Below are positions 49,666-59,675 of a stretch of DNA of 64,000 nucleotides, one piece after another. Under the pieces are notes generated by a model. The model saw nothing but the letters and a program-made list of their open reading frames with translations. It ran no database searches and had not been told where the DNA came from. The stretch spans positions 48,361 through 112,360 of the forward strand of contig CACKGK010000003.1 of the NCBI GenBank assembly GCA_902599665.1, written 5' to 3'. This DNA is from an uncultured Pelagibacteraceae bacterium (lineage in GTDB: Bacteria; Pseudomonadota; Alphaproteobacteria; Pelagibacterales; Pelagibacteraceae). Made by a program: the position numbers and the translations under genes. Every line of letters starts with the position of its first letter. The stretch's first letter is position 1.

Positions 49666-50514
49666 ATGAAATTTGAAAAGATTAAATCACATGCAAAAAT
49701 TAATTTAAGTCTAAACGTTCTAGGTAAAAAAAAATCTAAATTTCATAACTTAGAAACTCTAGTTAGTTTTTTAGACTTACATGATGATATTTATATAAAG
49801 AAAACAAATAAAAAAAACCATATAATAAAATTTACTGGAAATTTTTCTAATAAAATTTCAAAAAAAAATACTATCAGTAATTTATTAAAAATTTTAGATG
49901 AAGCGAAAAAACTAAAAAATCAAAAATATTTTATTTCAATTAAAAAAAATATACCCCAAGAAGCAGGGTTGGGTGGTGGGTCAATGAATGCGGCTTCCTT
50001 AATAAATTATTTGATTAAAAAAAATATAATTTCATTGACAATCAAGGAGAAACAAAATTTATGTTCAAAAATTGGTTCAGATGTTATTTTAGGTATAGAT
50101 CAAAAAAATCTTGTTTTAGCTTATAAAAATAAAATAAAAAAAATCAAAAAAAACCTTAAAATTTTTACTTTGTTGATTAAACCCAATTTTGGTTGTTCTA
50201 CAAAAAATATATATGCTCAAGTTAGGATCTATTCGAAACCACAATTTTTTAAAATTAAATCGAAAAATATTAATTTCAATACACTTTCAAAGATGAAAAA
50301 TGATTTAGAGGTTATATCTTTCAAATTGTATCCAAGACTAAGGAAACTTAGACAATTTTTTTTGAACATAGATAAAAATTCCTATGTCAGAATGACAGGA
50401 TCAGGCTCAACAATTGTGGGATACTTTATGTCCAAAAAAGCCGCACTTAATGCAAAGAAATTATTGAAAAAAAAATATAAAAACTATTGGTGTAATTTAT
50501 CTAAAACTATATAA
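49666..50514 (+). CDS. ispE: 4-diphosphocytidyl-2-C-methyl-D-erythritol kinase
   Basis: GHMP kinase of the MEP isoprenoid pathway. The 282 residues start with the family block SHAKINLSLNVLGKKKSKFH, have the ATP-binding loop IPQEAGLGGGSMNAASL (~97) and end with VRMTGSGSTIVGYF (~245). Lys is very frequent. It shares a strand and short spacing with the TPR gene. With ispH it is one of two MEP genes in the window. Confidence 0.93.
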   Translation: MKFEKIKSHAKINLSLNVLGKKKSKFHNLETLVSFLDLHDDIYIKKTNKKNHIIKFTGNFSNKISKKNTISNLLKILDEAKKLKNQKYFISIKKNIPQEAGLGGGSMNAASLINYLIKKNIISLTIKEKQNLCSKIGSDVILGIDQKNLVLAYKNKIKKIKKNLKIFTLLIKPNFGCSTKNIYAQVRIYSKPQFFKIKSKNINFNTLSKMKNDLEVISFKLYPRLRKLRQFFLNIDKNSYVRMTGSGSTIVGYFMSKKAALNAKKLLKKKYKNYWCNLSKTI

Positions 50515-50546
50515 AGCTTTTTTTTTGTGATATATGAAATTAATTT

Positions 50547-50621
50547 TGGGGTGTAGCCAAGTGGTAAGGCAGCGGTTTTTGGTACCGCCATTCCTAGGTT
50601 CGAATCCTAGCACCCCAGCCA
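50547..50621 (+). tRNA. tRNA-Gln (anticodon UUG)
   Basis: A cloverleaf can be drawn by hand. The acceptor stem TGGGGTG (50547-50553) pairs with CACCCCA (50611-50617). The anticodon stem GCGGT/ACCGC (72-76 with 84-88) encloses anticodon TTG at 50579-50581. The T-arm is CTAGG-TTCGAAT-CCTAG. The discriminator is G at 50618 and the 3' CCA is encoded (50619-50621). The cca gene begins three bases later. Confidence 0.95.
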
Positions 50622-50624
50622 AAT

Positions 50625-51899
50625 ATGTATAATTTTTTAAAAAAAATTTTTAAAAGCAACAAAAAACCTACTCAAAGAGAAAGATCTTTTTTAAACATTT
50701 ATAGCAATACAAAAGTTTCTAAAATTTTTGACTCTGTATCAAATTTTAACGAAAATAGTGAGATAAGATATGTAGGTGGATGTGTTAGAAAAATATTAAA
50801 TAAAGAAGAAGTAGATGATATAGACTTAGCAGTAAATTTAAATCCAGATGAAGTTAAAAAATGTTTGCAATCAAATAATATTAAATTCTTTGAAACTGGT
50901 ATAGAGCACGGAACTATTACTGCTAATTTAGATAAAAAAAATTTTGAAATTACATCCTTGAGGGAGGACGTAGATACTGATGGAAGACATGCAAAAGTTA
51001 AATATACTAAGGATTGGCTAAAAGATTCATCAAGACGAGATTTTACCTTTAATTCTATTTATGCAGACAAAGAGGGTAATTTGTTTGATCCAAACAATGG
51101 AGCTAAACATCTAGACGAGGGCAGGGTTATATTTATCGGAGACCCAAATAAAAGAATTCAAGAAGATTACTTAAGAATTTTAAGATATATCAGATTTTTT
51201 CTTAATTATAGTAAAGTATCTCATAATTTGTCAGTACAAAAATCAATTAAGCAAAATATTGTGGGTATTGTCAATCTTTCAAAGGAAAGATTAATTACCG
51301 AATTAAAAAAAATTATTTTATCAAAAAATATTCTAAAAATATCTGAAGATCCTTTTTCTTCGGAAATTTTAAAAACTATTTTTCCTCAACTCGTAAATTT
51401 AAATTGTTTAGGTAAATTAAATGATTATTCAAAAAGATTATTAAACAAAAAATCGTTTGTTTTTTTGATTTCTTATTTAATAATTGATGATTCCGATAAT
51501 GCAAATTATTTTTTATTTAAATATAATCTTTCTAACGAAAACAAAAAAAGGATAAAATTTTTAATAAATAACTATCACCTTTTCTCTGAAAAAGATTATT
51601 TTAGTAAGAAAAATCTTCAACGAATTTATTATTTTAACGATAAATCTTATGTTATCGATATATTAGATTTAAAAATTTTCAATTCTAAATTGGTTTCAAA
51701 AAAACTCATTGATTTAAAAAAATATTTTGAAAAATTTGAAAAACCTAATTTTCCTTTAAAATCTAGAGATTTACTTGACAAATATAAAGTTAAACAGGGT
51801 AAAGATTTTGGACAAAAAATTAAGTTGCTTGAGAATATTTGGTTAAATAACAGCTTTAAATTGAGTAAAAAAGAAATCGATAATGTTTTTGGTAATTAG
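50625..51899 (+). CDS. cca: CCA tRNA nucleotidyltransferase / poly(A) polymerase family
   Basis: Class II nucleotidyltransferase of 424 residues that adds or repairs the 3' CCA of tRNAs. The N-terminal catalytic domain has [20 protein letters not shown] (~47-67) with the DXD metal site, [19 protein letters not shown] (~105), [14 protein letters not shown] (~133) and the [16 protein letters not shown] block (~180). The start codon lies just after tRNA-Gln, so the two may share a transcript. The 3' end overlaps convergent greA by four bases. Confidence 0.9.
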   Translation: MYNFLKKIFKSNKKPTQRERSFLNIYSNTKVSKIFDSVSNFNENSEIRYVGGCVRKILNKEEVDDIDLAVNLNPDEVKKCLQSNNIKFFETGIEHGTITANLDKKNFEITSLREDVDTDGRHAKVKYTKDWLKDSSRRDFTFNSIYADKEGNLFDPNNGAKHLDEGRVIFIGDPNKRIQEDYLRILRYIRFFLNYSKVSHNLSVQKSIKQNIVGIVNLSKERLITELKKIILSKNILKISEDPFSSEILKTIFPQLVNLNCLGKLNDYSKRLLNKKSFVFLISYLIIDDSDNANYFLFKYNLSNENKKRIKFLINNYHLFSEKDYFSKKNLQRIYYFNDKSYVIDILDLKIFNSKLVSKKLIDLKKYFEKFEKPNFPLKSRDLLDKYKVKQGKDFGQKIKLLENIWLNNSFKLSKKEIDNVFGN

Positions 51900-52372
51900 A
51901 TATACTTTACGTCTTTTATTTCAAAATTTTTAACACCGGCAGGAGTTTTAATTTCAACTAAATCCCCTTTATTTTTTCCTATAAGGCCCATACCAATTGG
52001 TGACTTAAAATATATTAGTTTTTCTTTGAGGTCAGCCTCATCTTTCCCAACAATTTTGTATTTAACATTTTCGTCTGTATCTAAGTTTTGAAGTAGTATT
52101 GTTGAACCAAATATTACTTTTCCATCATTATCTAATTTAGAAACATCGATCACATTTGCTCTTGCTATAATATCCTCAACCTCTTGAATTCTGCCTTCAT
52201 TATGTGATTGTTGTTCTTTTGCTGCATGATACTCAGCATTTTCTTTTAGATCACCATGAGACCTTGCTTCAGCTATGGCAGCTACTATTTCAGGTCTTTT
52301 CTTTTCTTTTAAAAAAATTAATTCTTCTTTTAATTTTTCTAATCCTCTAACTGTAATTGGTTCTTTTTCCAT
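51896..52372 (-). CDS. greA: transcription elongation factor GreA
   Basis: Rescues backtracked RNA polymerase by stimulating transcript cleavage. The 158 residues have the N-terminal coiled coil with the acidic tip ([20 protein letters not shown], ~40) and the C-terminal FKBP-like domain with [10 protein letters not shown] and [14 protein letters not shown]. It starts three bases after the hemF stop on the same strand. Confidence 0.96.
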   Translation of the reverse strand: MEKEPITVRGLEKLKEELIFLKEKKRPEIVAAIAEARSHGDLKENAEYHAAKEQQSHNEGRIQEVEDIIARANVIDVSKLDNDGKVIFGSTILLQNLDTDENVKYKIVGKDEADLKEKLIYFKSPIGMGLIGKNKGDLVEIKTPAGVKNFEIKDVKYI

Positions 52373-52375
52373 ATT

Positions 52376-53203
52376 TTACTTCCATTTTGCGATAGGTGGG
52401 AGTGACATTAAAATAGCCTCAACATTACCATTAGTTTGTAAACCAAATTTGGTACCTCTATCATAAAGTAAGTTAAATTCAACGTACCGACCTCTTTTTT
52501 CCAATTGAATTTCTTTTTGTTTTTTTGACCATTTTTTTTTTTGATTTTTTAATATTATCTCTCTAAATATATTTTTAAAGCTTATACCAACTTCTCTGAT
52601 AAAACTAAAATCCTTTTCCCAATTGTTTTTTTTATAATCAAAAAAAATACCCCCTATTCCTCTTGGCTCTTTTCTATGAGGTAAGTAAAAATATTCATCA
52701 CACCATTTTTTATATTTTCTATAATATTTTTTATTATGTTTATCGCATGAAACTTTTAGCTCTTTATGAAACCATTTTTCTAAACTTTTATCTTTTAGAC
52801 AAGGCGTAACATCTATTCCCCCACCAAACCATCCGTGTGAAGTATAAATATATCTAGTATTAAAATGCATAGCCGGAACATGAGGGTTTTGCATATGCAT
52901 TACTATTGATATACCTGCTGCCCAAAACTTTGGGTTCTTTTCGCCACCTGGCATTCTACTTCTAAATTTTTTTGAAAATTTTCCATAAACTTCTGAAAAA
53001 TTTACTCCAACTTTTTCAAAAATTTTTCCATTTTCTAATATTCTAAATTGGCCTCCACCTTCATTAGATTTTTTCCCTCTTTCCCAATTATTAATTTTAA
53101 AAATATTTTTTTTACCTTCTAATTCCTCTATTTCTTGGCAAATCACTTCTTGTAAAGTTTTAAACCAATTCCTAGCTAATTTTTTTTTTATTAATTCGTC
53201 CAT
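52376..53203 (-). CDS. hemF: oxygen-dependent coproporphyrinogen III oxidase
   Basis: Heme pathway enzyme that decarboxylates coproporphyrinogen III using oxygen. The 275 residues contain GGGQFRILENGKIFEKVGVN (~50), ISIVMHMQNPHVPAMHFNTR (~99), WFGGGIDVTPCL (~130) and PHRKEPRGIGGIFFDY (~175), and end YDRGTKFGLQTNGNVEAILM-type. It overlaps trmL by 13 bases. It supports the heme demand of the cytochrome complexes encoded nearby. Confidence 0.95.
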   Translation of the reverse strand: MDELIKKKLARNWFKTLQEVICQEIEELEGKKNIFKINNWERGKKSNEGGGQFRILENGKIFEKVGVNFSEVYGKFSKKFRSRMPGGEKNPKFWAAGISIVMHMQNPHVPAMHFNTRYIYTSHGWFGGGIDVTPCLKDKSLEKWFHKELKVSCDKHNKKYYRKYKKWCDEYFYLPHRKEPRGIGGIFFDYKKNNWEKDFSFIREVGISFKNIFREIILKNQKKKWSKKQKEIQLEKRGRYVEFNLLYDRGTKFGLQTNGNVEAILMSLPPIAKWK

Positions 53204-53649
53204 AAATAATTAGTTTGTCTTATATTTTCAGAAAGAATAATTGCAACTGATGAAGCTAAATTTAGAGACCTTTTTTTCTCAATCATTGGTATTTTTATTC
53301 TATGATTCACTATTTTATGAACTTTTTGAGGAACACCAGAGCTTTCTCTCCCAAATAAAAGTGTATCACCATTTTTAAACTTGAAGTCTATATATGACTT
53401 ACTTGCTTTTGTGGTCATTAATATTACTCTGTCTTTTTTCTTTGAGTAAAAAAATTCTTCTGAGCTTTTATAGGTTTTGATCATACTTTCATCTAAGTAA
53501 TCCATCACTACTCTTTTGAAACGTTTATCGCTTAGCAAGAACCCACAAGGTTCAATTATCTCTAGTAATGCGCCTAAGCAAGAGCAGGTTCTAGCTATTG
53601 CAGCCGTATTTTGTGGTATATCAGGCTCATAAAGTGCTATTTTAGGCAT
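53191..53649 (-). CDS. trmL: tRNA (cytidine/uridine-34-2'-O)-methyltransferase TrmL
   Basis: SPOUT-class methyltransferase for the wobble base of tRNA-Leu. The start is set at 53649 (MPKIALYEPDIPQNTAAIAR), which gives 152 residues, the normal TrmL size. In-frame starts at 53673 and 53682 exist, and a TTG at 53772 would overlap petA. SAM-binding blocks are LLFGRESSGVPQ (~97) and RIPMIEKKRSLNLASSVAI-type near the end. Confidence 0.9.
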   Translation of the reverse strand: MPKIALYEPDIPQNTAAIARTCSCLGALLEIIEPCGFLLSDKRFKRVVMDYLDESMIKTYKSSEEFFYSKKKDRVILMTTKASKSYIDFKFKNGDTLLFGRESSGVPQKVHKIVNHRIKIPMIEKKRSLNLASSVAIILSENIRQTNYLWTN

Positions 53650-53744
53650 CGTTTTAGTTTTTTTGTGTGTCATTGTTACCATGGAAAAATAACGTTTTTC
53701 TTCATATATGAAATCATATATTAAAGAAAAAATTAAAATATTAA

Positions 53745-54263
53745 ATGTCCGATCCAGAGAAAAAGAAGCCAAATAGAAGAGATTTTATAGTGACAGCAAC
53801 AACGGCAGCAGGAGCAGTAGGTGTTGGTGCAGTAGTTTGGCCGTTAGTAGATCAAATGAACCCCGATGCGTCTGTTAAAGCATTAGCAAGCACAGAAGTA
53901 GACATAAGTGCTGTAGAACCTGGTCAATCAATAACAGTTCTGTGGAGAGGTAAACCAGTTTTTATTAAAAGAAGAACTAAAGAAGAAATCGAAAGTGCAA
54001 GAGCAGTTGATTTAAGCGAACTGAAACATCCCGAAAAAGATGAGGACAGAGCAAAAAATCCTGAGTGGCTTGTGATGTTAGGGGTGTGTACTCATCTTGG
54101 ATGTGTGCCTTTAACTGATAAAGGAGACTATGGTGCATGGTTTTGTCCATGTCATGGTTCACACTACGATACATCTGGAAGAATTAGAAAAGGGCCGGCA
54201 CCAACTAATATGGAAGTTCCAAAATACGAATTTGTAAATAGCAATACTATAAAGATTGGATAA
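53745..54263 (+). CDS. petA: ubiquinol-cytochrome c reductase Rieske iron-sulfur subunit
   Basis: Electron carrier of the bc1 complex. The 172 residues start with a twin-arginine type anchor ([10 protein letters not shown], then a hydrophobic helix). The cluster ligands are Cys115 and His117 (CTHLGC) and Cys134 and His137 (CPCHGSH), with the Cys120-Cys136 disulfide pair. It is the first gene of petA-petB-petC. The ~95 bases upstream hold a 12-base AT palindrome (53701-53712) but no clear promoter. Confidence 0.97.
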   Translation: MSDPEKKKPNRRDFIVTATTAAGAVGVGAVVWPLVDQMNPDASVKALASTEVDISAVEPGQSITVLWRGKPVFIKRRTKEEIESARAVDLSELKHPEKDEDRAKNPEWLVMLGVCTHLGCVPLTDKGDYGAWFCPCHGSHYDTSGRIRKGPAPTNMEVPKYEFVNSNTIKIG

Positions 54264-54271
54264 AAAATTTT

Positions 54272-55540
54272 ATGAGTGATCACGAATATACACCTAAATC
54301 AAAAGTTGGAAAATGGTTTAATGATAGACTTCCATTATTAACACTTGCAAACCATTTAACAGATTATCCAACTCCTAAAAACTTGAATTACTGGTGGACA
54401 TTTGGAGGAATCCTTACTTTTTGCTTAATTACTCAAATAATTACGGGAATTGTTTTAGGCATGCATTATGTAGCTCATGCTGATTTGGCTTTTCAAAGTG
54501 TAGAACACATAATGAGAGATGTAAATTACGGTTGGTTAATAAGATATGTGCATGCAAACGGTGCATCTATGTTTTTCTTAGCCGTTTATATACATATTTT
54601 TAGATCTTTGTACTACGGATCATATAAATCACCAAGAGAAGTTATTTGGATTATAGGTATGTTGATTTATTTTTTAATGATGGCAACCGCATTTATGGGG
54701 TATGTTCTTCCTTGGGGACAAATGAGTTTCTGGGGTGCAACAGTAATTACAAACTTATTTAGCGCCATTCCTCTAGTAGGTGAAAGTATCACTAATTGGC
54801 TTTGGGGAGGTTACTCAGTTGATAATCCAACTTTAACAAGATTTTTTAGTTTACACTATTTGTTTCCTTTTTTGATTTTAGGTTTAGTTGTACTTCACAT
54901 TTGGGCACTTCATGTACCTGGAAATAATAACCCTATTGGAATAGATATAAAAAAACCATCTAAAGATACTGTTCCTTTTCATCCCTATATAGTTATTAAA
55001 GATGCATTTGCACTTTTAATATTTTTATTAATATTTGCTTTCTTTGTATTCTTTTCACCTAATATCCTAGGTCATGCAGATAACTATATTGAAGCAAACC
55101 CACTAGTTACACCTGCTCACATCGTGCCTGAATGGTACTTGCTACCATTTTATGCAATCTTAAGATCAGTCCCTGATAAACTGCTTGGAGTAATAGCAAT
55201 GTTTGCTGCAATATTTGTATTAGTGATATTACCTTGGTTAGATACTTCTAAAGTTAGATCAACAGTTTTTAGACCTATTTATAAACAGTTCTACTGGTTT
55301 TTAGTTGCCGATGTATTAATACTTGGTTATGTAGGAGCAATGCCAGCAGAGGGCCTATACTTATTAATAGCAAGAGTGGCAACAGCGTATTACTTTGCAC
55401 ATTTTTTAATAATCTTACCTTTCTTAGGATTGAAGGAAAAAACCATTCCATTACCTCTAAGTATAACCGAGCCTGTATTGGGCGGATCTGCTGATATGGC
55501 GATGGCTAGAAATAATTCAGATTTTAAAGAAAAACTGTGA
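54272..55540 (+). CDS. petB: cytochrome b of the bc1 complex
   Basis: Integral membrane subunit with two b hemes and the quinone sites. The 422 residues are typical of full-length bacterial cytochrome b. The heme-binding His pairs are in [12 protein letters not shown] and [12 protein letters not shown] (~95) and in [21 protein letters not shown] (~190-210; given as LHYLFPF and VLHIWALH). The Qo-site block [14 protein letters not shown] (~287) is present. It is coupled to petC, whose GTG start overlaps its stop (GTGA). Confidence 0.96.
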   Translation: MSDHEYTPKSKVGKWFNDRLPLLTLANHLTDYPTPKNLNYWWTFGGILTFCLITQIITGIVLGMHYVAHADLAFQSVEHIMRDVNYGWLIRYVHANGASMFFLAVYIHIFRSLYYGSYKSPREVIWIIGMLIYFLMMATAFMGYVLPWGQMSFWGATVITNLFSAIPLVGESITNWLWGGYSVDNPTLTRFFSLHYLFPFLILGLVVLHIWALHVPGNNNPIGIDIKKPSKDTVPFHPYIVIKDAFALLIFLLIFAFFVFFSPNILGHADNYIEANPLVTPAHIVPEWYLLPFYAILRSVPDKLLGVIAMFAAIFVLVILPWLDTSKVRSTVFRPIYKQFYWFLVADVLILGYVGAMPAEGLYLLIARVATAYYFAHFLIILPFLGLKEKTIPLPLSITEPVLGGSADMAMARNNSDFKEKL

Positions 55541-56322
55541 AAATCTTTTTAAAATTAACTTTCTTATTTATTATAATTTCATCATTAATTTCATCAAAAG
55601 CAATTGCTGCTGGTGAACAACAAGAATTATTAAAAGTTGATTGGTCTTTTAAAAGTTTCTTTGGCAAATTTGATAGAGCCTCTCTTCAGAGAGGATATCA
55701 AGTATACACAGAAGTTTGTGCCTCGTGCCATTCACTTAAACATTTAAGTTACAGAAATCTAGCAGAAAAAGGTGGACCAGAATTTACAGAGCTCGAAGCT
55801 AAAGCAATTGCCTCAAATTTTGAAGTAACAGATGGACCAAATAGTGATGGAGAAATGTTTGAAAGACCTGCAAAATTATCAGATAAATTTGTGATGCCTT
55901 ATGCAAATGTTCAAGAAGCAATTGCAGCAAATGGTGGAGCATATCCTCCAGATATGTCAGTTCTTGTAAAAGCTAGAAAAGGTGGAGCAAATTATATTTA
56001 CTCTGTCTTAATGGGATATGATGAGCCGCCAGCAGGTATGGAACTAGATGATGGTGTTTATTACAACAAATATATGTATGGTAACAAAATTAAAATGTCA
56101 TCTCCTTTAGATGATGACATAGTAGAGTACGCTGATGGAACAAAAGCAACAGTAGATCAAATGGCTAAGGATGTAACAACATTTTTACAATGGACTGCAG
56201 AACCTCACTTAGAGACAAGACATAAACTAGGTTTCAGGGTAATAATATATTTATCTGTTTTAACAATTTTAGTTTATTTTAGTATGAAAAAAATCTGGTC
56301 ACGTATTGAAACGAAAGTTTAA
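55537..56322 (+). CDS. petC: cytochrome c1
   Basis: Periplasmic heme c subunit of bc1, anchored by a C-terminal helix. The 261 residues have a signal peptide ([13 protein letters not shown]), the heme site CASCH at 61-65, the [19 protein letters not shown] block (~147), and a tail anchor ([20 protein letters not shown]). It starts with GTG overlapping the petB stop. Its 3' end overlaps the convergent ychF gene by 24 bases. Confidence 0.95.
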   Translation: MKIFLKLTFLFIIISSLISSKAIAAGEQQELLKVDWSFKSFFGKFDRASLQRGYQVYTEVCASCHSLKHLSYRNLAEKGGPEFTELEAKAIASNFEVTDGPNSDGEMFERPAKLSDKFVMPYANVQEAIAANGGAYPPDMSVLVKARKGGANYIYSVLMGYDEPPAGMELDDGVYYNKYMYGNKIKMSSPLDDDIVEYADGTKATVDQMAKDVTTFLQWTAEPHLETRHKLGFRVIIYLSVLTILVYFSMKKIWSRIETKV

Positions 56323-57375
56323 AATATCTCCATCTTTAACAATATATTCTTTACCTTCTAATCTCATTTTTCCAGCCTCTTTGGATTTTAACCATCCCTG
56401 ATTATTTAAAAAGTCTTCGTAAGAAATTGTTTCGGCTCTTATAAATCCTTTCTCAAAGTCAGAATGAATTTCCCCTGCAGCATTTGGTGCTGTGGATTCT
56501 TTTGTAATAGTCCAAGCTCTAGTCTCTTCTGGTCCAGATGTAAAAAACGTTTGTAAGGATAGAAGTTCGTATCCTTTTCTTATTAATGAATTAAGTCCTG
56601 TCTCTGACATATTGATCATTTTCATATAATTTTTCTTTTCATTTTCATTCTCTAGTTGGTTTATTTGATTTTCTATATCTGCAGAAATTATCAATGTATT
56701 TTTTTCATCAAATTTTTTTATAAATTCATCAGTATATTTGTTACCTGACTTGATACTCTCTTCGTCTACATTACACACATATAGTTTTGGTTTAGTACTA
56801 AGAAGTCCACTTCTTTTTAAAAGTTTTTCTTCAAATTCATTTGTGATCAATATTAAATCACCATCTTCATCTATTATCTTTTGAGCTGCCTCTAGTAATT
56901 TAAGCTCTTCAATATCAATATTTTTTTTATTTTTTTTATCAAGTCTCTTTTGAATTGACTCTAAATCAGCTAACTTCATTTCTGTTTCTATAATCTCTAA
57001 ATCTCTGACAGGATCAACGGTAGGGTGAACATTTTGAATGTCATCTGAGTCAAAACATCTAATCATATGGATAATTGCATCAACTTCTCTAATGTGAGAT
57101 AAGAATTTATTGCCTAATCCTTCACCTTTAGAGGCTCCTTTAACAAGACCTGCGATATCAACAAATGAGATTGTAGTGTTAATTTTTTTTATGGAAGTTG
57201 AAATTTCAGCTAGTTTATCAAGTCTTTCATCTGGAACAGCTACAATGCCAATATTTGGATCAATTGTGCAAAAAGGGAAATTTTCTGCATGTGCTTTATT
57301 CGAGTTTGTTAAAGCATTAAATAAAGTAGATTTACCAACGTTTGGTAATCCAACGATTCCACATTTAAAACCCAT
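56299..57375 (-). CDS. ychF: redox-regulated Obg-family ATPase YchF
   Basis: P-loop NTPase of 358 residues linked to ribosomes and the stress response. It starts MGFKCGIVGLPNVGKSTLFN (G1), has FVDIAGLVKGASKGEGLGNK (G3, ~71) and NVDEES at the G4 position (~205) in place of NKxD, the feature that gives YchF its ATP preference. The C-terminal TGS-like domain includes TSGPEETRAWTI and DFEKGFIRAE. It starts directly after pth. Confidence 0.95.
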   Translation of the reverse strand: MGFKCGIVGLPNVGKSTLFNALTNSNKAHAENFPFCTIDPNIGIVAVPDERLDKLAEISTSIKKINTTISFVDIAGLVKGASKGEGLGNKFLSHIREVDAIIHMIRCFDSDDIQNVHPTVDPVRDLEIIETEMKLADLESIQKRLDKKNKKNIDIEELKLLEAAQKIIDEDGDLILITNEFEEKLLKRSGLLSTKPKLYVCNVDEESIKSGNKYTDEFIKKFDEKNTLIISADIENQINQLENENEKKNYMKMINMSETGLNSLIRKGYELLSLQTFFTSGPEETRAWTITKESTAPNAAGEIHSDFEKGFIRAETISYEDFLNNQGWLKSKEAGKMRLEGKEYIVKDGDILNFRFNT

Positions 57376-57936
57376 TTAATTGTTGTTAACAGTGCTAGAA
57401 AATAAGTCTAATTTTTTATCGATCAAGATAGTCAAAGACTCAATTATATTACTTGTGATCGCGTCTAAATGAACTTGTTCATCCTCATTAAAATCGTTTA
57501 GCACATAATCAGAAATAGATATTTTATTCTCTGGCTTTCCTATACCAATACGAACTCTTGAATATTCTTTACCAATAAACTTATCAATTGACGCAATACC
57601 GTTATGACCTGCACTTGATCCTCCAAACTTTGCTTTAATTTTTCCAAATTCAATATCCAAGTCATCATGGAATACAATCACATCTTCAGCATCAATTTTG
57701 AAGTATTCAAGTAACTCTCTTATACAAATTCCTGAATTATTCATAAATGTGAGAGGTTTAATTGCATATATTTTCTTATCACCAATATTTCCAGTAGTTA
57801 ATAATCCCTTAAATTTTGGTTTTTGTTTAGACAATCCAAATTTTTGGTTAATCGCATCCACAATTTTAAAACCAATGTTATGTCTATTATTTTGACTATT
57901 TGGAGTCGGATTTCCTAAACCAACAAGTAACAACAT
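57376..57936 (-). CDS. pth: peptidyl-tRNA hydrolase
   Basis: Recycles peptidyl-tRNA by cleaving the ester bond. The 186 residues begin MLLLVGLGNPTPNSQNNRHN, with the catalytic His at the end of this block, followed by KPLTFMNNSG (~60), VFHDDLDIEFGKI (~93) and GGSSAGHNGIASI (~110). It lies 36 bases after rplY and touches ychF, the common rplY-pth-ychF order. Confidence 0.95.
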   Translation of the reverse strand: MLLLVGLGNPTPNSQNNRHNIGFKIVDAINQKFGLSKQKPKFKGLLTTGNIGDKKIYAIKPLTFMNNSGICIRELLEYFKIDAEDVIVFHDDLDIEFGKIKAKFGGSSAGHNGIASIDKFIGKEYSRVRIGIGKPENKISISDYVLNDFNEDEQVHLDAITSNIIESLTILIDKKLDLFSSTVNNN

Positions 57937-57972
57937 ATCAAATTAAATCTGAAAAAAAAATTTCACTATTTT

Positions 57973-58686
57973 TTATTTTTTATCTGATGAAGGTTTATCT
58001 TCCTCTTTAGATTTGTCACCCTCAGCCTTATCACCATCAGTTGAAGTCTTATCTCCACCTTCTGCTGCCTCTGCCCCTTCATTAGCCTCACCTTCAGCTG
58101 CCTCTGCTGGTTTTTCTGGCTCTTTAACTACCGTAGGTGCAGCAACTGTTGCAATCACGAAGTCTCTCCCTTGAATCGTAGGAGTAACATTTTCTGGTAA
58201 ATTAATTGAAGATATTTTTATACTTGTACCAATGTCTAAACCTTCTAAATCTACAACAAGCTCAGTTGGAATATTTTCTGCAGGACATCTTAGTTCTACT
58301 TTACGTCTTACAATATTTAATACTCCTCCACGTTTAAGTCCTGGCGATAGCTCATTATTTATAAATTTTACTGGTATTTCTAAAATAATTTTTCCACCTT
58401 TTACAATTCTCATTAAGTCGAAATGAATAGGCTCATCAGTTACAGTGTCAAAAGCAATATTTCTTGTTAAAACTTTTTGTTCTTTCCCGTCTAAATTAAT
58501 AGAAATTACATTAGATAGAAAATTTTCTTTATTTATTAAATTCTTGAGCTCTTTAGTTGAAATTGAAATTTTTTCATTTGGCTGTTCTCCGCCATAGACT
58601 ATACCTGGAACATTACCTTTGCTTCTTAGGTCATTCACTTGACCTTTAGTTTTTGTTTCTCTAATTATTGCTCGTATTATGCTCAT
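57973..58686 (-). CDS. rplY: 50S ribosomal protein L25/general stress protein Ctc
   Basis: 5S rRNA-binding ribosomal protein of the two-domain Ctc type. The 237 residues have the N-terminal L25 domain (GNVPGIVYGGEQPNEKISI, ~25) and the C-terminal beta domain (GVLNIVRRKVELRCPAENIP, ~120). A ~48-residue acidic tail rich in Glu, Ala, Asp and Lys (AEAAEGEANEGAEAAEGG) follows. The tail is low complexity and probably disordered. It lies between prs (42 bases) and pth (36 bases). Confidence 0.93.
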   Translation of the reverse strand: MSIIRAIIRETKTKGQVNDLRSKGNVPGIVYGGEQPNEKISISTKELKNLINKENFLSNVISINLDGKEQKVLTRNIAFDTVTDEPIHFDLMRIVKGGKIILEIPVKFINNELSPGLKRGGVLNIVRRKVELRCPAENIPTELVVDLEGLDIGTSIKISSINLPENVTPTIQGRDFVIATVAAPTVVKEPEKPAEAAEGEANEGAEAAEGGDKTSTDGDKAEGDKSKEEDKPSSDKK

Positions 58687-58728
58687 AAAGGGCTGGTTTT
58701 TAACCGAAGTTTCCTAATTTTACAAGTT

Positions 58729-59661
58729 TTATTTGAATAGATCTGAAACAGATGTTGAATTAGAAATCCTTTTAATGGCCTCAGCCAATAATATTGATAT
58801 TGATAATACTTCAATATTTCTTACTTTTTTTAATTTATCTGAACTGTCTATACTATCTGTAATAACTAAATTTTTAATTTTTGAATTTTTTATCTTTTTA
58901 ACTGCATCTCCACTAAAAACACCATGAGTTGCATATACATGAACTTCTTTTGCACCTCTTTTTAATAAAGCATCAGCTGCATTAACAATTGTTCCTCCGG
59001 AGTCAATTATATCGTCAGTTAAAATACAAATTTTGTTTTTAACATTTCCAATAACATTCATAACCTGTGACTTTCCAGGACTAGGTCTTCTTTTATCAAC
59101 TATTGCTAAACCTACGTCTAATTTTTTCCCCAAAGCTCTTGCTCTTTCAACTCCCCCAACATCAGGTGCAACACATATTATATTTTTGCTTTTAATTTTC
59201 TTTTTAATATGTTTTGCAAAGATTGGTGTAGCAAAAAGGTTATCAACTGGTATGTCAAAAAAACCTTGAATTTGTCCTGCATGCAAATCTACAGTCACCA
59301 CTCTGTCAGCTCCTGCATTTGTAATTAAGTTTGAAACTAATTTTGCAGAAATAGAAGTTCTTGGTACAACCTTACGATCTTGTCTGGCATAGCCAAAATA
59401 AGGTATTACAGTAGTGATATTTTTTGCAGATGATCTCTTAAGTGCATCTATACAAAGAAGCAATTCCATTAAATTATCATTTGCTGGCGAAGATACAGAT
59501 TGAATTATAAAAATACTGTTACCTCTTATATTTTCATTAATTTCAATGTAAATCTCACCATCTGCAAATTTTCTAATACTGGTATTGACTAATTTATTTT
59601 TTAGATTTTTTGAAATTTTATTACTTAGCTGCTTGTTGCTATTACCTGTAAGAATCTTCAT
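58729..59661 (-). CDS. prs: ribose-phosphate pyrophosphokinase
   Basis: Makes PRPP from ribose-5-phosphate and ATP for nucleotide, His and Trp synthesis. The 310 residues contain FADGEIYIEI (~32), GYARQDRKVVPRTSISAKLV (~95), VDLHAGQIQGFFDIPVDNL (~125) and the PRPP loop ILTDDIIDSGGTI (~213). It begins 14 bases after pgeF and precedes rplY. Confidence 0.97.
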   Translation of the reverse strand: MKILTGNSNKQLSNKISKNLKNKLVNTSIRKFADGEIYIEINENIRGNSIFIIQSVSSPANDNLMELLLCIDALKRSSAKNITTVIPYFGYARQDRKVVPRTSISAKLVSNLITNAGADRVVTVDLHAGQIQGFFDIPVDNLFATPIFAKHIKKKIKSKNIICVAPDVGGVERARALGKKLDVGLAIVDKRRPSPGKSQVMNVIGNVKNKICILTDDIIDSGGTIVNAADALLKRGAKEVHVYATHGVFSGDAVKKIKNSKIKNLVITDSIDSSDKLKKVRNIEVLSISILLAEAIKRISNSTSVSDLFK

Positions 59662-59675
59662 TTTTTGAGAATATT

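Noticed and set aside
50515..50530. AAAGCTTT plus T-run after ispE as a terminator
   Set aside because: There is no loop-forming stem beyond the short palindrome; the T-run alone is not convincing.
53701..53712. Palindrome TTCATATATGAA upstream of petA as an operator
   Set aside because: Only 12 bases, almost all A/T, and easily expected by chance here; no second copy was noticed at the oxidase operon.
53650..53772. N-terminal extension of trmL from TTG at 53772
   Set aside because: It would overlap petA and exceed the family length; MPKIALYEP at 53649 matches the normal TrmL start.
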